Made by a program: the position numbers and the translations under genes
The notes under the pieces: model-generated
Seen by the model: only the letters and a program-made list of their open reading frames with translations
Database searches by the model: none
Told to the model about the DNA's origin: nothing
From: Bacteroidales bacterium UBA4345
GTDB taxonomy: Bacteria; Bacteroidota; Bacteroidia; Bacteroidales; Paludibacteraceae
Direction: 5' to 3'
NCBI GenBank assembly: GCA_002396385.1
Contig: DGTD01000075.1
Span: 47,555-69,901, forward strand
Length of the DNA stretch: 22,347 nt
In this document: positions 15,228-22,347 of the stretch, one piece after another
Position numbering within the stretch: position 1 is the stretch's first letter
Layout: each line of letters starts with the position of its first letter

Positions 15228-16253
15228 TTATTGTATTTCCCAATGCCCTTTTTTGGTTGAACCAACTCTCTTAATTATCCCGTTTGCTTTTAGTGAAGCA
15301 AGTAGGCGTTCAATTTGTCTTTTTGTTATCCCCGTTTGCTCGGCTAACCCTTGCGCTGTGATTCTGTTATTGGTAGAAATTAAGGCAAGTATCTTTTCTT
15401 CGTTTACACCGACATTTACACCGACATTTACACCGACATTTACACCGACATTTACACCGACATTTACACCGACATTTACACCGACATTTTCGAGTTCTAT
15501 ACCTTGGTGAGATTTCAACGCTTTTAAAATCTCTTGTAGCATAAAGTCAATAAAAGGTCCTGAATTAGCAATTCTTGTGCTTTCTGCAATTGCATTGTAG
15601 TATGCTTGCTGATTCTGGTATACCATATTCTCAATAGGAAGAAATTCAAATATGGGGTTAAGTTTTCCTAAAATAAGAGATTGCCATAATCTTCCAATTC
15701 TTCCATTCCCGTCGGTGAAGGGATGGATAAATTCGAATTCGTAATGGAATACGCAACTTTTAATTAGTAGATGGTCTTTAGCTTTCTTAAGCCAACCGAA
15801 TAGTTCTTTTATTTGTGTGGGTACCAGTTCGGCTGGCGGAGCAATGTGTACACATCCTTTCTCGCCGAATACTCCAACTCCTTTATGTCTAAATTGGCCT
15901 GGCTCATCCACTAGATTTGCCATCATTGTTTCATGGGCTTTTAAAAGATCATCTACTTTATATGGATTTAGTTTTGAGTAGAGCTCGTAAGTTTTAATGG
16001 CGTTTTTTACCTCTTGAATCTCCTTCAGTGGAGCTACCACATTTAAACCATTAATAATGTCTTTTACTTGTTCTTCCGATAGCGTGTTACCTTCTATAGC
16101 AAGAGAACTATGTATGGTCTTAATGCGGTTTGCTTTTCTTAGGTGAAGGTTGTGCTCATTTTCCAGTTTTATTGTATATCGTTCTAATTGCGCAGATATT
16201 TGCGCAATTAGATGGATGGCTTCTGCCGATATGGAGAAAGGAGGAGTATACAT
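15228..16253 (-). CDS. Fic family protein with winged-helix C-terminus
   Basis: A 341-residue protein starting MYTPPFSISAEAIHLI. This start follows the -7 box at 16282-16275; an upstream in-frame ATG at 16310 falls in the leuB terminator and is rejected. The inhibitory motif SLAIEGN (residues 50-56), fitting (S/T)xxxE(G/N), precedes the core, marking a class II Fic that is self-inhibited until relieved. The catalytic loop HPFTDGNGRIGR is at 177-188 and is intact, so AMP transfer to a target protein is expected. A linker of seven VGVN repeats (about residues 254-281) then joins a winged-helix domain (EEKILALISTNNRITAQGL...QIERLLASLKANGIIKRV), typically DNA-binding and possibly autoregulatory. 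No antitoxin gene is adjacent. The gene is visibly richer in A/T than its neighbours, which could mean horizontal transfer. Confidence 0.9.
   Translation of the reverse strand: MYTPPFSISAEAIHLIAQISAQLERYTIKLENEHNLHLRKANRIKTIHSSLAIEGNTLSEEQVKDIINGLNVVAPLKEIQEVKNAIKTYELYSKLNPYKVDDLLKAHETMMANLVDEPGQFRHKGVGVFGEKGCVHIAPPAELVPTQIKELFGWLKKAKDHLLIKSCVFHYEFEFIHPFTDGNGRIGRLWQSLILGKLNPIFEFLPIENMVYQNQQAYYNAIAESTRIANSGPFIDFMLQEILKALKSHQGIELENVGVNVGVNVGVNVGVNVGVNVGVNVGVNEEKILALISTNNRITAQGLAEQTGITKRQIERLLASLKANGIIKRVGSTKKGHWEIQ
15406..15489 (-). repeat. 12-bp tandem repeat, seven copies, inside the Fic gene
   Basis: The plus-strand unit ACACCGACATTT repeats exactly seven times with a period of 12 from 15406 to 15489. 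On the coding strand it encodes the VGVN linker between the Fic and winged-helix domains. Because the unit is four codons long, gain or loss of copies keeps the frame. Confidence 0.95.
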
Positions 16254-16274
16254 AGTTCTTTTATTGTTCTCTCG

Positions 16275-16282
16275 CAAATATA
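16275..16282 (-). promoter_or_regulatory. -7 promoter box of the Fic gene
   Basis: TATATTTG on the minus strand is an exact TAnnTTTG match, 21 bp upstream of the preferred Fic ATG at 16253 and directly after the leuB terminator U-tract. It supports independent transcription of the Fic gene. Confidence 0.55.
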
Positions 16283-16283
16283 C

Positions 16284-16315
16284 AAAAAAAGCGTGTACCC
16301 TTGTGGGCACACGCT
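16284..16315 (-). terminator. Rho-independent terminator of the leu operon
   Basis: On the minus strand AGCGTGTGCCC (16315-16305) pairs with GGGTACACGCT (16300-16290), with a G/T position as the only imperfection, closed by a 4-nt loop. A run of seven T (16290-16284) follows. It lies 24 bp after the leuB stop. Confidence 0.9.
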
Positions 16316-16339
16316 GTTATATAGCGGGGTTGGTTGCTT

Positions 16340-17401
16340 TTACTTTTTGTTGATGTAGTCAACAATCCAAGCACCAACTTCCTTGGTTCCGTATTTAGCA
16401 CCGCCTTCAACCTGGATTTCTGGGGTACGTACGTTTGCGTCCAAAGATGCATTTACTGCTTCGCGGATCAACTTGCCTTCTTCCTTCAAGTCGAAGTATT
16501 CGAACAACATGGCTACAGAAAGAATCTGGGCCAATGGGTTGGCAATGTTCAAGCCTTTAGCCTGTGGCCATGAACCGTGGATAGGCTCGAACACTGGGGT
16601 GTGCTCGCCAGTTGATGCAGAAGGAAGCAAGCCCATAGAGCCTGTAATGCAAGAACCCTCGTCGGTGAGAATGTCGCCGAAGGTGTTTTCGGTTACCATA
16701 ACATCGAAGAACTTAGGCTCTTGAATCATGCGCATAGATGCGTTGTCGACATACATAAAGTCGGTCTTTACGTCTGGGTACTGAGGGGCCATCTCTTGTG
16801 CGACAGCTCTCCACAAACGAGAAGAAGCCAAAACGTTAGCCTTGTCTACGACGGTGAGGTGTTTGTTGCGCTGTTGTGCGTACTTGTAAGCCACCTTCAA
16901 GATGCGTACAACCTCTTCGCGGCTGTAAGCATTGGTGTCGTATGCGTAGTCGTTGCCTTCCTTCTTCTCGCCGAAGTACATACCGCCAGTCAACTCGCGG
17001 ATGCAGATGAAGTCTGCACCTCTTACCAGTTCGTCTTTCAACGGACTCTTGTGTACAAGGCAGTCGAATGTTTCAATAGGACGGATGTTGGCGAACAAGC
17101 CGAGCTTCTTACGCATTGCCAGCAAACCCTGCTCAGGACGAACCTTTGCATTAGGGTTGTTGTCGAACTTAGGGTCGCCTACCGCTGAGAAAAGCACTGC
17201 GTCGGCCTCCATACAAGTCTTGAAGGTCTCTTCTGGGAATGGATCGCCCACTTTGTCGATAGCGTCTGCACCGCAGATGGCGTGCTTGTAGCTAACCTTG
17301 TGACCGAATTTGTTACATACGGCTGTCATTACGTTGACACCCTGTTCTGAAATTTCTGGGCCAATACCGTCGCCTGGTAATACGGCAATTTTCAATTCCA
17401 T
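16340..17401 (-). CDS. leuB: 3-isopropylmalate dehydrogenase (LeuB)
   Basis: A 353-residue NAD-dependent beta-hydroxyacid oxidative decarboxylase. It converts 3-isopropylmalate to 2-oxoisocaproate in leucine synthesis. Family marks include [10 protein letters not shown] at the N-terminus, the substrate-binding [21 protein letters not shown], the catalytic ELTGGMYFG tyrosine region, [15 protein letters not shown], and the metal/NAD segment [11 protein letters not shown], then [12 protein letters not shown] with NIANPLAQ. Length is normal. It is the last gene of the leu cluster, 18 bp after the citramalate-synthase-like gene and just before a strong terminator. Given that gene, LeuB probably also acts on 3-methylmalate to give 2-oxobutyrate, an activity known for LeuB in other organisms; here it is inferred from context. 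Confidence 0.95.
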   Translation of the reverse strand: MELKIAVLPGDGIGPEISEQGVNVMTAVCNKFGHKVSYKHAICGADAIDKVGDPFPEETFKTCMEADAVLFSAVGDPKFDNNPNAKVRPEQGLLAMRKKLGLFANIRPIETFDCLVHKSPLKDELVRGADFICIRELTGGMYFGEKKEGNDYAYDTNAYSREEVVRILKVAYKYAQQRNKHLTVVDKANVLASSRLWRAVAQEMAPQYPDVKTDFMYVDNASMRMIQEPKFFDVMVTENTFGDILTDEGSCITGSMGLLPSASTGEHTPVFEPIHGSWPQAKGLNIANPLAQILSVAMLFEYFDLKEEGKLIREAVNASLDANVRTPEIQVEGGAKYGTKEVGAWIVDYINKK

Positions 17402-17419
17402 ACTTTGTCTGTTATTATT

Positions 17420-19003
17420 TTAGTTGTTTTTTTGTTTGTCTGCTTTTGTCCTTTCGGGCTCTTGCTCATAAAGGTCCTCAATCAGGTTCAGCATTTTTAT
17501 GGTGGCCTTTATTGCGGCCTCCATCTGGTCGGCATCCAAACCGCGTGTACGGTAGCTTTTCCCGTCGAAAGTCCACGAAATGATGGTTTGAACCAGCGCA
17601 TCCGTCCTTCCTCCTGGTGGTATGCTTACCGCATAGTTGGTCAGCCAAGGGAACTTGCGTTGCAGTTTCTCGCGGTAAACGTGTCGCACAGCGCGAACGA
17701 AAGCGTCAAACTGTCCGTCGCCGGTTGCGGTTTCCTCGTAACTGGTGCCGTTAATTTCAATTCTGATGCTTGCCAGGGGCTTCAAACCATAGCTGGTCGA
17801 TACCATGTAGCTGTCGAGCTTGACCCTGTTGTCTGGCGCATTGTGTTTTACAATGTCAGCCACAATGTAGGGCAGGTCTTCCTGTGTTACCAGTTCCTTT
17901 TTGTCGCCCAACTCGATAATCCGTTTCGTAACGGCTTTTGTCTGCTCGGGAGTAAGTGCCAGCCCCAATTCTTCCAGATTACGAAGAATGTTGGCCTTGC
18001 CGCTGTTTTTACCGAGGGCATATTCGCGTTTGCGTCCGAAGCGCTCTGGCAGCAGGTTGTTACAGTACAATCCGCTCTTGTTGTCTCCGTCGGCATGCAC
18101 GCCGGCAACTTGTGTGAACACGCTGTCGCCAACCACGGGTTTGTTGGGTGGAATGGCAATGCCGCAATACGATTCCACCAGATGGCTGACTTCAGTCAGC
18201 TTGCTCTCGTCAATGTTGGTTTCTACCAGGTAGTGGTCGCGGAGTGCCGCCTGAACACTGGCGAGCGGTGCGTTTCCGGCTCGTTCTCCCAAACCGTTAA
18301 TGGTGGTGTGCAGGCTGCAAACACCTCCCTTTACGGCTCCCATAGCGTTGGCAACGGCCAGGTCGTAGTCGTTGTGCGCGTGGAAGTCGAACTTCTGGCC
18401 GGGGTAGCGGTCGGTCATCTGCTTTATGCCGAGGTAGGCCTCATCGGGCGTCATGATGCCCAACGTGTCGGGCAGCATGAAATGCTCGATGCCGCTGTCC
18501 TTCAGGTGGTCCATCATAAAGAAGACGTAGTCGGGACTGTTTTTAATTCCGTTACTCCAGTCTTCTAAATAGAGGTTGACCCTGATGCCCAACTGTTTGG
18601 CGTATGCAACACTTGCCAAAATACCCTCAAGGTGTTCCTCAGGGGTCTTTTTCAACTGTTCGGTACAGTGGCGTAACGAACCTTTCGAAAGCAGGTTGAT
18701 GCATCGGCAGCCGGTCTCGTTAATCCAGTCGAGACTGGTGGTGCCGTCAACGAAGCCGAGCACCTCAATACGGTCGAGTAAACCAACCGATTTTGCCCAA
18801 TTGCAAATCATGGTTACCGCCTCTTTCTCTCCCTCGCTCACGCGTGCCGAAGCTACCTCAATGCGGTCCACTTTCACGTCTTGCAGCAGCGTGCGGGCCA
18901 GTATGAGTTTTTCGTGAGGAACGAAACTCACTCCGCTGGTTTGTTCACCGTCGCGGAGTGTGGTGTCCAAAATGGTTATGCGTTTTTCTGCTTCTTTTCC
19001 CAT
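17420..19003 (-). CDS. cimA: citramalate synthase (LiCMS-type alpha-isopropylmalate synthase homologue)
   Basis: A 527-residue HMGL-like TIM barrel plus LeuA-type regulatory domain. The catalytic motif LDTTLRDGEQ holds Arg17 and Asp18, metal ligands lie in FDFHAHNDYDLA, and HADGDNKSG, ERFGRKREYALGK and IPPGGRTDALVQT follow. Recalled alignment with Leptospira citramalate synthase is close over the whole length. The pyruvate-pocket residues reported there (Leu81, Leu104, Tyr144) correspond to Leu82 (EVLGFVDG), Leu105 (INLLSKG) and Tyr145 (NLYLEDWSNG). This supports pyruvate plus acetyl-CoA giving citramalate, the entry to isoleucine independent of threonine. The C-terminal domain (about 390-510) would bind an amino acid, probably isoleucine, for feedback control. 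The start overlaps the leuD end by 28 bp. The alternative is a second isopropylmalate synthase, judged less likely. Confidence 0.82.
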   Translation of the reverse strand: MGKEAEKRITILDTTLRDGEQTSGVSFVPHEKLILARTLLQDVKVDRIEVASARVSEGEKEAVTMICNWAKSVGLLDRIEVLGFVDGTTSLDWINETGCRCINLLSKGSLRHCTEQLKKTPEEHLEGILASVAYAKQLGIRVNLYLEDWSNGIKNSPDYVFFMMDHLKDSGIEHFMLPDTLGIMTPDEAYLGIKQMTDRYPGQKFDFHAHNDYDLAVANAMGAVKGGVCSLHTTINGLGERAGNAPLASVQAALRDHYLVETNIDESKLTEVSHLVESYCGIAIPPNKPVVGDSVFTQVAGVHADGDNKSGLYCNNLLPERFGRKREYALGKNSGKANILRNLEELGLALTPEQTKAVTKRIIELGDKKELVTQEDLPYIVADIVKHNAPDNRVKLDSYMVSTSYGLKPLASIRIEINGTSYEETATGDGQFDAFVRAVRHVYREKLQRKFPWLTNYAVSIPPGGRTDALVQTIISWTFDGKSYRTRGLDADQMEAAIKATIKMLNLIEDLYEQEPERTKADKQKNN

Positions 19004-19572
19004 GCTTCAATCTTATCCTTGTTCTCGAGCAGGAAATCGATGTCGTCAAGGGCGTTCATTAAGCAATACTTTTTGTAGCCGTTGATTTCAAACTTCTCGC
19101 TCTTGCCTGTTGCCAGGTTGGTAACGGTCTGGTTTGGAAGGTCAACTTTTACTTCCATCTTAGGGTTTTTGTTAATGCTGTCGAACAACTCGGCCAAGAA
19201 CTGCTCGCTTACCACTACAGGCAATACGAAATTGTTCAACTCGTTGTTCTTGTGGATGTCGGCGAAGAAACTTGAAATAACCACGCGGAAACCATAGCCG
19301 GCAATAGCCCAAGCGGCGTGCTCGCGGCTGGAACCGCTACCGAAGTTTTTGCCAGCCACCAAGATGCAGCCTCCATAGGTAGGGTCGTTCAACACGAAAC
19401 TCTTGATTGGGTTGCCTTCCTTGTCGTAACGCCAGTCACGGAAAAGGTTGTCGCCGAAGCCGTTCTTGTCGGTAGCCTTCAAGAAGCGTGCTGGAATAAT
19501 CTGGTCGGTATCCACATTCTCAAGTGGAAGAGGCACACAAGTGCTGGTAATTATATCGAATTTTTGTTTCAT
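18976..19572 (-). CDS. leuD: 3-isopropylmalate dehydratase small subunit (LeuD)
   Basis: A 198-residue swivel-domain subunit that pairs with LeuC to isomerise 2-isopropylmalate to 3-isopropylmalate. Marks: VPLPLENVDTDQIIPARFLK near the N-terminus, the phosphate/substrate loop GKNFGSGSSREHAAWA, and FRVVISSFFADI followed by NNELN. The length equals the usual 200. It begins 30 bp after leuC and its last 28 bp overlap the start of the citramalate-synthase-like gene, indicating coupled translation. With that gene present, LeuCD is expected also to convert citramalate to 3-methylmalate via citraconate (inferred). Confidence 0.96.
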   Translation of the reverse strand: MKQKFDIITSTCVPLPLENVDTDQIIPARFLKATDKNGFGDNLFRDWRYDKEGNPIKSFVLNDPTYGGCILVAGKNFGSGSSREHAAWAIAGYGFRVVISSFFADIHKNNELNNFVLPVVVSEQFLAELFDSINKNPKMEVKVDLPNQTVTNLATGKSEKFEINGYKKYCLMNALDDIDFLLENKDKIEAWEKKQKNA

Positions 19573-19602
19573 TTTATCTTTGATTAGGGTGGTTATTGAA
19601 TA

Positions 19603-20997
19603 TTACATCAGAGTGCGTGGGTCGGTAATGACACCAGTTACTGCGGCAGCAGCGGCAACAAGCGGACTTGCCAAAACGGTGCGGGCGCCTGGACCCTGAC
19701 GGCCTTCAAAGTTTCTGTTTGAAGTTGATACAGAAAGTTTGCCTGCAGGAATCTTGTCGTCGTTCATAGCCAGACATGCCGAGCAACCTGGCTGGCGAAG
19801 GGCGAAACCGGCTTCTTCAAATATCTTGTCCAATCCTTCTTCCCTGATTTGTGCGTCTACCATCCATGAACCTGGAACTAGCCAGCAGGTAACGCCTTCC
19901 GCTTTCTTTCTGCCCTTAACGATAGAGGCGAATGCGCGGAAGTCTTCAATACGGCCGTTGGTGCATGAACCGCAGAATACGTAGTCGACTTTCTTGCCGA
20001 GCAGGCTGTCGCCTGGCTGGAAACCCATATAGACGAGGCTCTTCTTGTATGAAATCTGGCCGGCAGCGTCTACTGTGTCGAGGGTCGGAATATGCTGGCT
20101 GATGCCCATTCCCATACCCGGATTGGTTCCGTAGGTAACCATAGGCTCAATGTCGGCAGCATCGAAAGTGATGTCTTTGTCGAAGACAGCATCGTCGCCA
20201 CTCTTCAAAGTCTTCCAATATTCTACAGCTTTGTCCCAATCAGCTCCCTTAGGTGCGTATTCGCGTCCTTTCAAGTACTCGAAAGTAACTTCGTCTGGAG
20301 CGATGAAACCACCGCGGGCACCCATCTCGATAGTGAGGTTCGAAAGAGTGAGACGGCCTTCCATTGAAAGGCTCTTTACTGCAGAACCCGCATACTCGAC
20401 AAAGTAGCCGGTCGCACCTGAAGTTGACATTTTCGACATAATGTAAAGGGCAACGTCTTTTGCGGTTACCCCTTTTTTCAACTTGCCGTTAACGCTGATG
20501 CGCATTGACTTTGGTTTCGACTGGAGGATGCACTGCGAAGCCATAACCATTTCAACCTCAGAAGTGCCGATGCCGAAAGCAACCGCACCCATGGCGCCGT
20601 GTGTAGAAGTGTGGCTGTCGCCGCAAACGATGGTCATGCCTGGTAATGAAAGACCGCGTTCTGGACCTACCACGTGGATGATACCGTTCTTCGGATTCAT
20701 CATACCGAAGTGGGTCAGACCGAAATCGGCGGTGTTCTTAGCCAAAGTGTCTACCTGGTGGCGGGAAACAGGGTCTTCAATTGGTTTGTCCTGGTCGTGG
20801 GTTGGGGTGTTGTGGTCTGGCATGCAGACTATCTGGTCTGGACGGAAGCACTTCAAGCCACGCTCGCGCATTCCTGCAAAAGCCTGCGGTGAAGTTACCT
20901 CGTGGCAGTAAAGGCGGTCAATGTAGAGTTGGGTTGGTCCATCTTCTACAATTTGTACTACGTGCTTGTCCCAAATTTTGTCGAATAACGTATTCAT
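19603..20997 (-). CDS. leuC: 3-isopropylmalate dehydratase large subunit (LeuC)
   Basis: A 464-residue aconitase-family subunit that carries the [4Fe-4S] cluster. The likely cluster ligands are Cys345 in FCGSCTNGR and Cys405 and Cys408 in GCSAC, at the same spacing as E. coli LeuC. Other family marks: [15 protein letters not shown] near the N-terminus, MPDHNTPT, and [22 protein letters not shown]. Length is normal. It lies between leuA (36-bp gap) and leuD (30-bp gap). The enzyme would be oxygen-sensitive through its cluster, as in anaerobic gut or oral bacteria. Confidence 0.96.
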   Translation of the reverse strand: MNTLFDKIWDKHVVQIVEDGPTQLYIDRLYCHEVTSPQAFAGMRERGLKCFRPDQIVCMPDHNTPTHDQDKPIEDPVSRHQVDTLAKNTADFGLTHFGMMNPKNGIIHVVGPERGLSLPGMTIVCGDSHTSTHGAMGAVAFGIGTSEVEMVMASQCILQSKPKSMRISVNGKLKKGVTAKDVALYIMSKMSTSGATGYFVEYAGSAVKSLSMEGRLTLSNLTIEMGARGGFIAPDEVTFEYLKGREYAPKGADWDKAVEYWKTLKSGDDAVFDKDITFDAADIEPMVTYGTNPGMGMGISQHIPTLDTVDAAGQISYKKSLVYMGFQPGDSLLGKKVDYVFCGSCTNGRIEDFRAFASIVKGRKKAEGVTCWLVPGSWMVDAQIREEGLDKIFEEAGFALRQPGCSACLAMNDDKIPAGKLSVSTSNRNFEGRQGPGARTVLASPLVAAAAAVTGVITDPRTLM

Positions 20998-21033
20998 TTT
21001 ATGTAAGTTTTTGTATCTGTTGCTTGATTTGAA

Positions 21034-22347
21034 TTAATGAACGAATTTGTTGATGGCGTCGATATAGGCTTCTGCCGATGCGGCAACAATGTCGGTGTTG
21101 GCCGAGAAACCTTGGTAAGAAACGCCATCGTACTCAACCTGCATGTGTACTTTGCCGACATCGCCGCTGCCCTTGGTGATGTTCTGGATGAGAATTTCCT
21201 GAAGGGTCATCTTGCGGCTGATAATCTTCTTGATGGCGTTGATGGCTGCGTCAACAGGACCATTGCCACTTGCTGCCGCTTCGAATTTCTCGCCTGAGAT
21301 GTCGAGGCGGATAGCTGCTACAGGCTTGATGCCTACACCAGAGGTAACCTGGAGGTATTCGAGTTTGATGTGGTGGCTGGCGTTGCGGTCCTTTCCGGCA
21401 AGCATCAGCACGTCGTCATCGTTAATCTCTTTCTTCTTGTCGGCCAGATTCAGGAAGTCTTGGTAAATCTTGTCCAGTTTCTCCTGGTCGCTAACATCAA
21501 TTCCCAGGGTCTGCAGACGGTGTTTCAGCGCAGCGCGTCCGCTACGGGCTGTAAGGATAATGGAGTTGCAGTCGATGCCCACATCTTTTGGATCGATGAT
21601 TTCGTAGGTCTCTTTGTTTTTCAACACACCATCCTGGTGGATGCCCGAGCTGTGGGCAAAAGCGTTGCGGCCCACGATAGCCTTGTTAGGCTGGATAGGC
21701 ATGTTCATCAGGCTGCTCACCATGTTGCTCATGTGGTGGATGTGCTGGGTGTTGATGTTGGTGTCGATGCCCAGGCCTTTGTGACAACGCAGAATCATGG
21801 CCACTTCTTCAAGCGAAGTGTTACCGGCACGCTCGCCAATACCGTTCATGGTCACTTCCACCTGTCGGGCACCATTCAAAACTCCGCTGATGGTGTTGGC
21901 GGTAGCCATGCCGAGGTCGTTGTGGCAGTGGGTGGAGATGCGTGCCTTCTCAATGCCGTCGACGTGTTCCATCAGGTACTTAATCTTCTCTCCATATTCG
22001 TTAGGCAGACAATATCCAGTGGTGTCGGGTATGTTCACTACCGTAGCTCCGGCTTTAATAACGGCCTCAACCACACGGGCAAGGTATTCGTTGTCGGTAC
22101 GGCCGGCATCTTCGCAATAGAATTCAACGTCTTCTACCAACTTCTTGGCATATTTTGTTGCGGCAATCGCACGCTCTATTATCTCTTCGCGGTTCGATTT
22201 GAACTTATAGAGGATGTGTGAGTCCGAGGTGCCGATACCTGTGTGTATGCGCTTGTGCTTGGCATATTGCAGGGCCTCGGCTGCCACGTCGATGTCCTTT
22301 TCCACGGCGCGCGTCAGCGCACAGATGGTGGGCCAGGTGACGGCCTT
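21034..22347 (-). CDS. leuA: 2-isopropylmalate synthase (LeuA), N-terminus cut by window edge
   Basis: The frame is open from the window end at 22347 ([17 protein letters not shown]); a GTG at 22305 is internal and not a start. The visible 437 residues lack roughly the first 60, including the LRDGEQ motif. The enzyme condenses acetyl-CoA with 2-oxoisovalerate, the first step of leucine synthesis. Metal-binding HCHNDLGMA and [14 protein letters not shown] are present, then HSSGIHQDG, and a C-terminal LeuA regulatory domain ([19 protein letters not shown] to INKFVH), which normally binds leucine for feedback inhibition. It is first of the visible leu genes and is followed 36 bp later by leuC. 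It is distinct from the citramalate-synthase-like paralogue at 17420-19003. Any leader or attenuator lies outside the window. Confidence 0.95.
   Translation of the reverse strand, partial: KAVTWPTICALTRAVEKDIDVAAEALQYAKHKRIHTGIGTSDSHILYKFKSNREEIIERAIAATKYAKKLVEDVEFYCEDAGRTDNEYLARVVEAVIKAGATVVNIPDTTGYCLPNEYGEKIKYLMEHVDGIEKARISTHCHNDLGMATANTISGVLNGARQVEVTMNGIGERAGNTSLEEVAMILRCHKGLGIDTNINTQHIHHMSNMVSSLMNMPIQPNKAIVGRNAFAHSSGIHQDGVLKNKETYEIIDPKDVGIDCNSIILTARSGRAALKHRLQTLGIDVSDQEKLDKIYQDFLNLADKKKEINDDDVLMLAGKDRNASHHIKLEYLQVTSGVGIKPVAAIRLDISGEKFEAAASGNGPVDAAINAIKKIISRKMTLQEILIQNITKGSGDVGKVHMQVEYDGVSYQGFSANTDIVAASAEAYIDAINKFVH

Noticed and set aside
15406..15489. Short tandem repeat as a CRISPR array
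   Set aside because: The 12-bp units are contiguous with no spacers and encode an in-frame protein linker.
16254..16310. Longer Fic start at 16310
   Set aside because: It would place the start in the leu terminator hairpin and upstream of the Fic -7 box; the added 19 residues do not look like Fic sequence.
17405..18568. Plus-strand 387-codon open frame
   Set aside because: Antisense to the citramalate-synthase-like gene, whose conserved motifs are unambiguous.
21370..22221. Plus-strand 283-codon open frame
   Set aside because: Antisense shadow of leuA.

Overview
The window looks like a chromosomal segment from a member of the Bacteroidales (Bacteroides/Prevotella-like). Supporting signs: TAnnTTTG-type -7 promoter boxes ahead of most transcription units, start codons without clear Shine-Dalgarno sequences, lipoproteins, tandem DUF4230 proteins, a type B (CHU_C / gliding-motility type) C-terminal sorting domain that implies a type IX secretion system, and a leu cluster carrying a citramalate-synthase-like gene. 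No rRNA, tRNA, insertion sequence, integrase or CRISPR array was found. The window cuts a gene at each end.

Layout. (1) 1-1645, minus: an IscU/NifU-like Fe-S scaffold protein followed 8 bp later by a GGGtGRT-family protein that runs off the left edge. Upstream, 1694-1981 has a -7 box and a chain of hairpins on the minus strand, read here as a long structured leader RNA or small RNA. (2) 2128-5206, plus: promoter, TPR protein, a lipoprotein with an internal duplication, aroE (1-nt overlap with the lipoprotein), and a terminator shared with the converging genes. (3) 5226-6482, minus: two adjacent DUF4230 proteins, one membrane-anchored and one lipoprotein, behind a well-spaced promoter. (4) 6653-10575, plus: a three-gene biotin-dependent acyl-CoA carboxylase (biotin carboxylase, biotin carrier, carboxyltransferase) ending in a textbook terminator. 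(5) 10668-12512, plus: a secreted protein with a type B T9SS sorting domain. (6) 12526-13440, minus: AEC-family permease. (7) 13622-14827, plus: DUF4272 protein, terminator, then a possible small PspC-like ORF. (8) 15228-16253, minus: Fic protein with an in-frame 12-bp tandem repeat (seven copies) between the catalytic and winged-helix domains. (9) 16284-22347, minus: leuA-leuC-leuD-cimA-leuB, tightly packed, with a terminator after leuB; leuA lacks its N-terminus because of the window edge.

How the genes work together. The leu cluster appears to serve two pathways. LeuA and CimA would feed 2-isopropylmalate and citramalate into the same LeuCD isomerase and LeuB dehydrogenase, giving precursors for leucine and for threonine-independent isoleucine. 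The carboxylase trio would make malonyl-CoA and/or methylmalonyl-CoA; its active-site Ile410 leaves the substrate open. AroE supplies the shikimate pathway.

The most interesting unexplained items are the structured RNA in front of the Fe-S scaffold/GGGtGRT pair, that pair itself, the Fic repeat linker, and the duplicated lipoprotein. I did not find a clear new multi-gene defence or mobile system.
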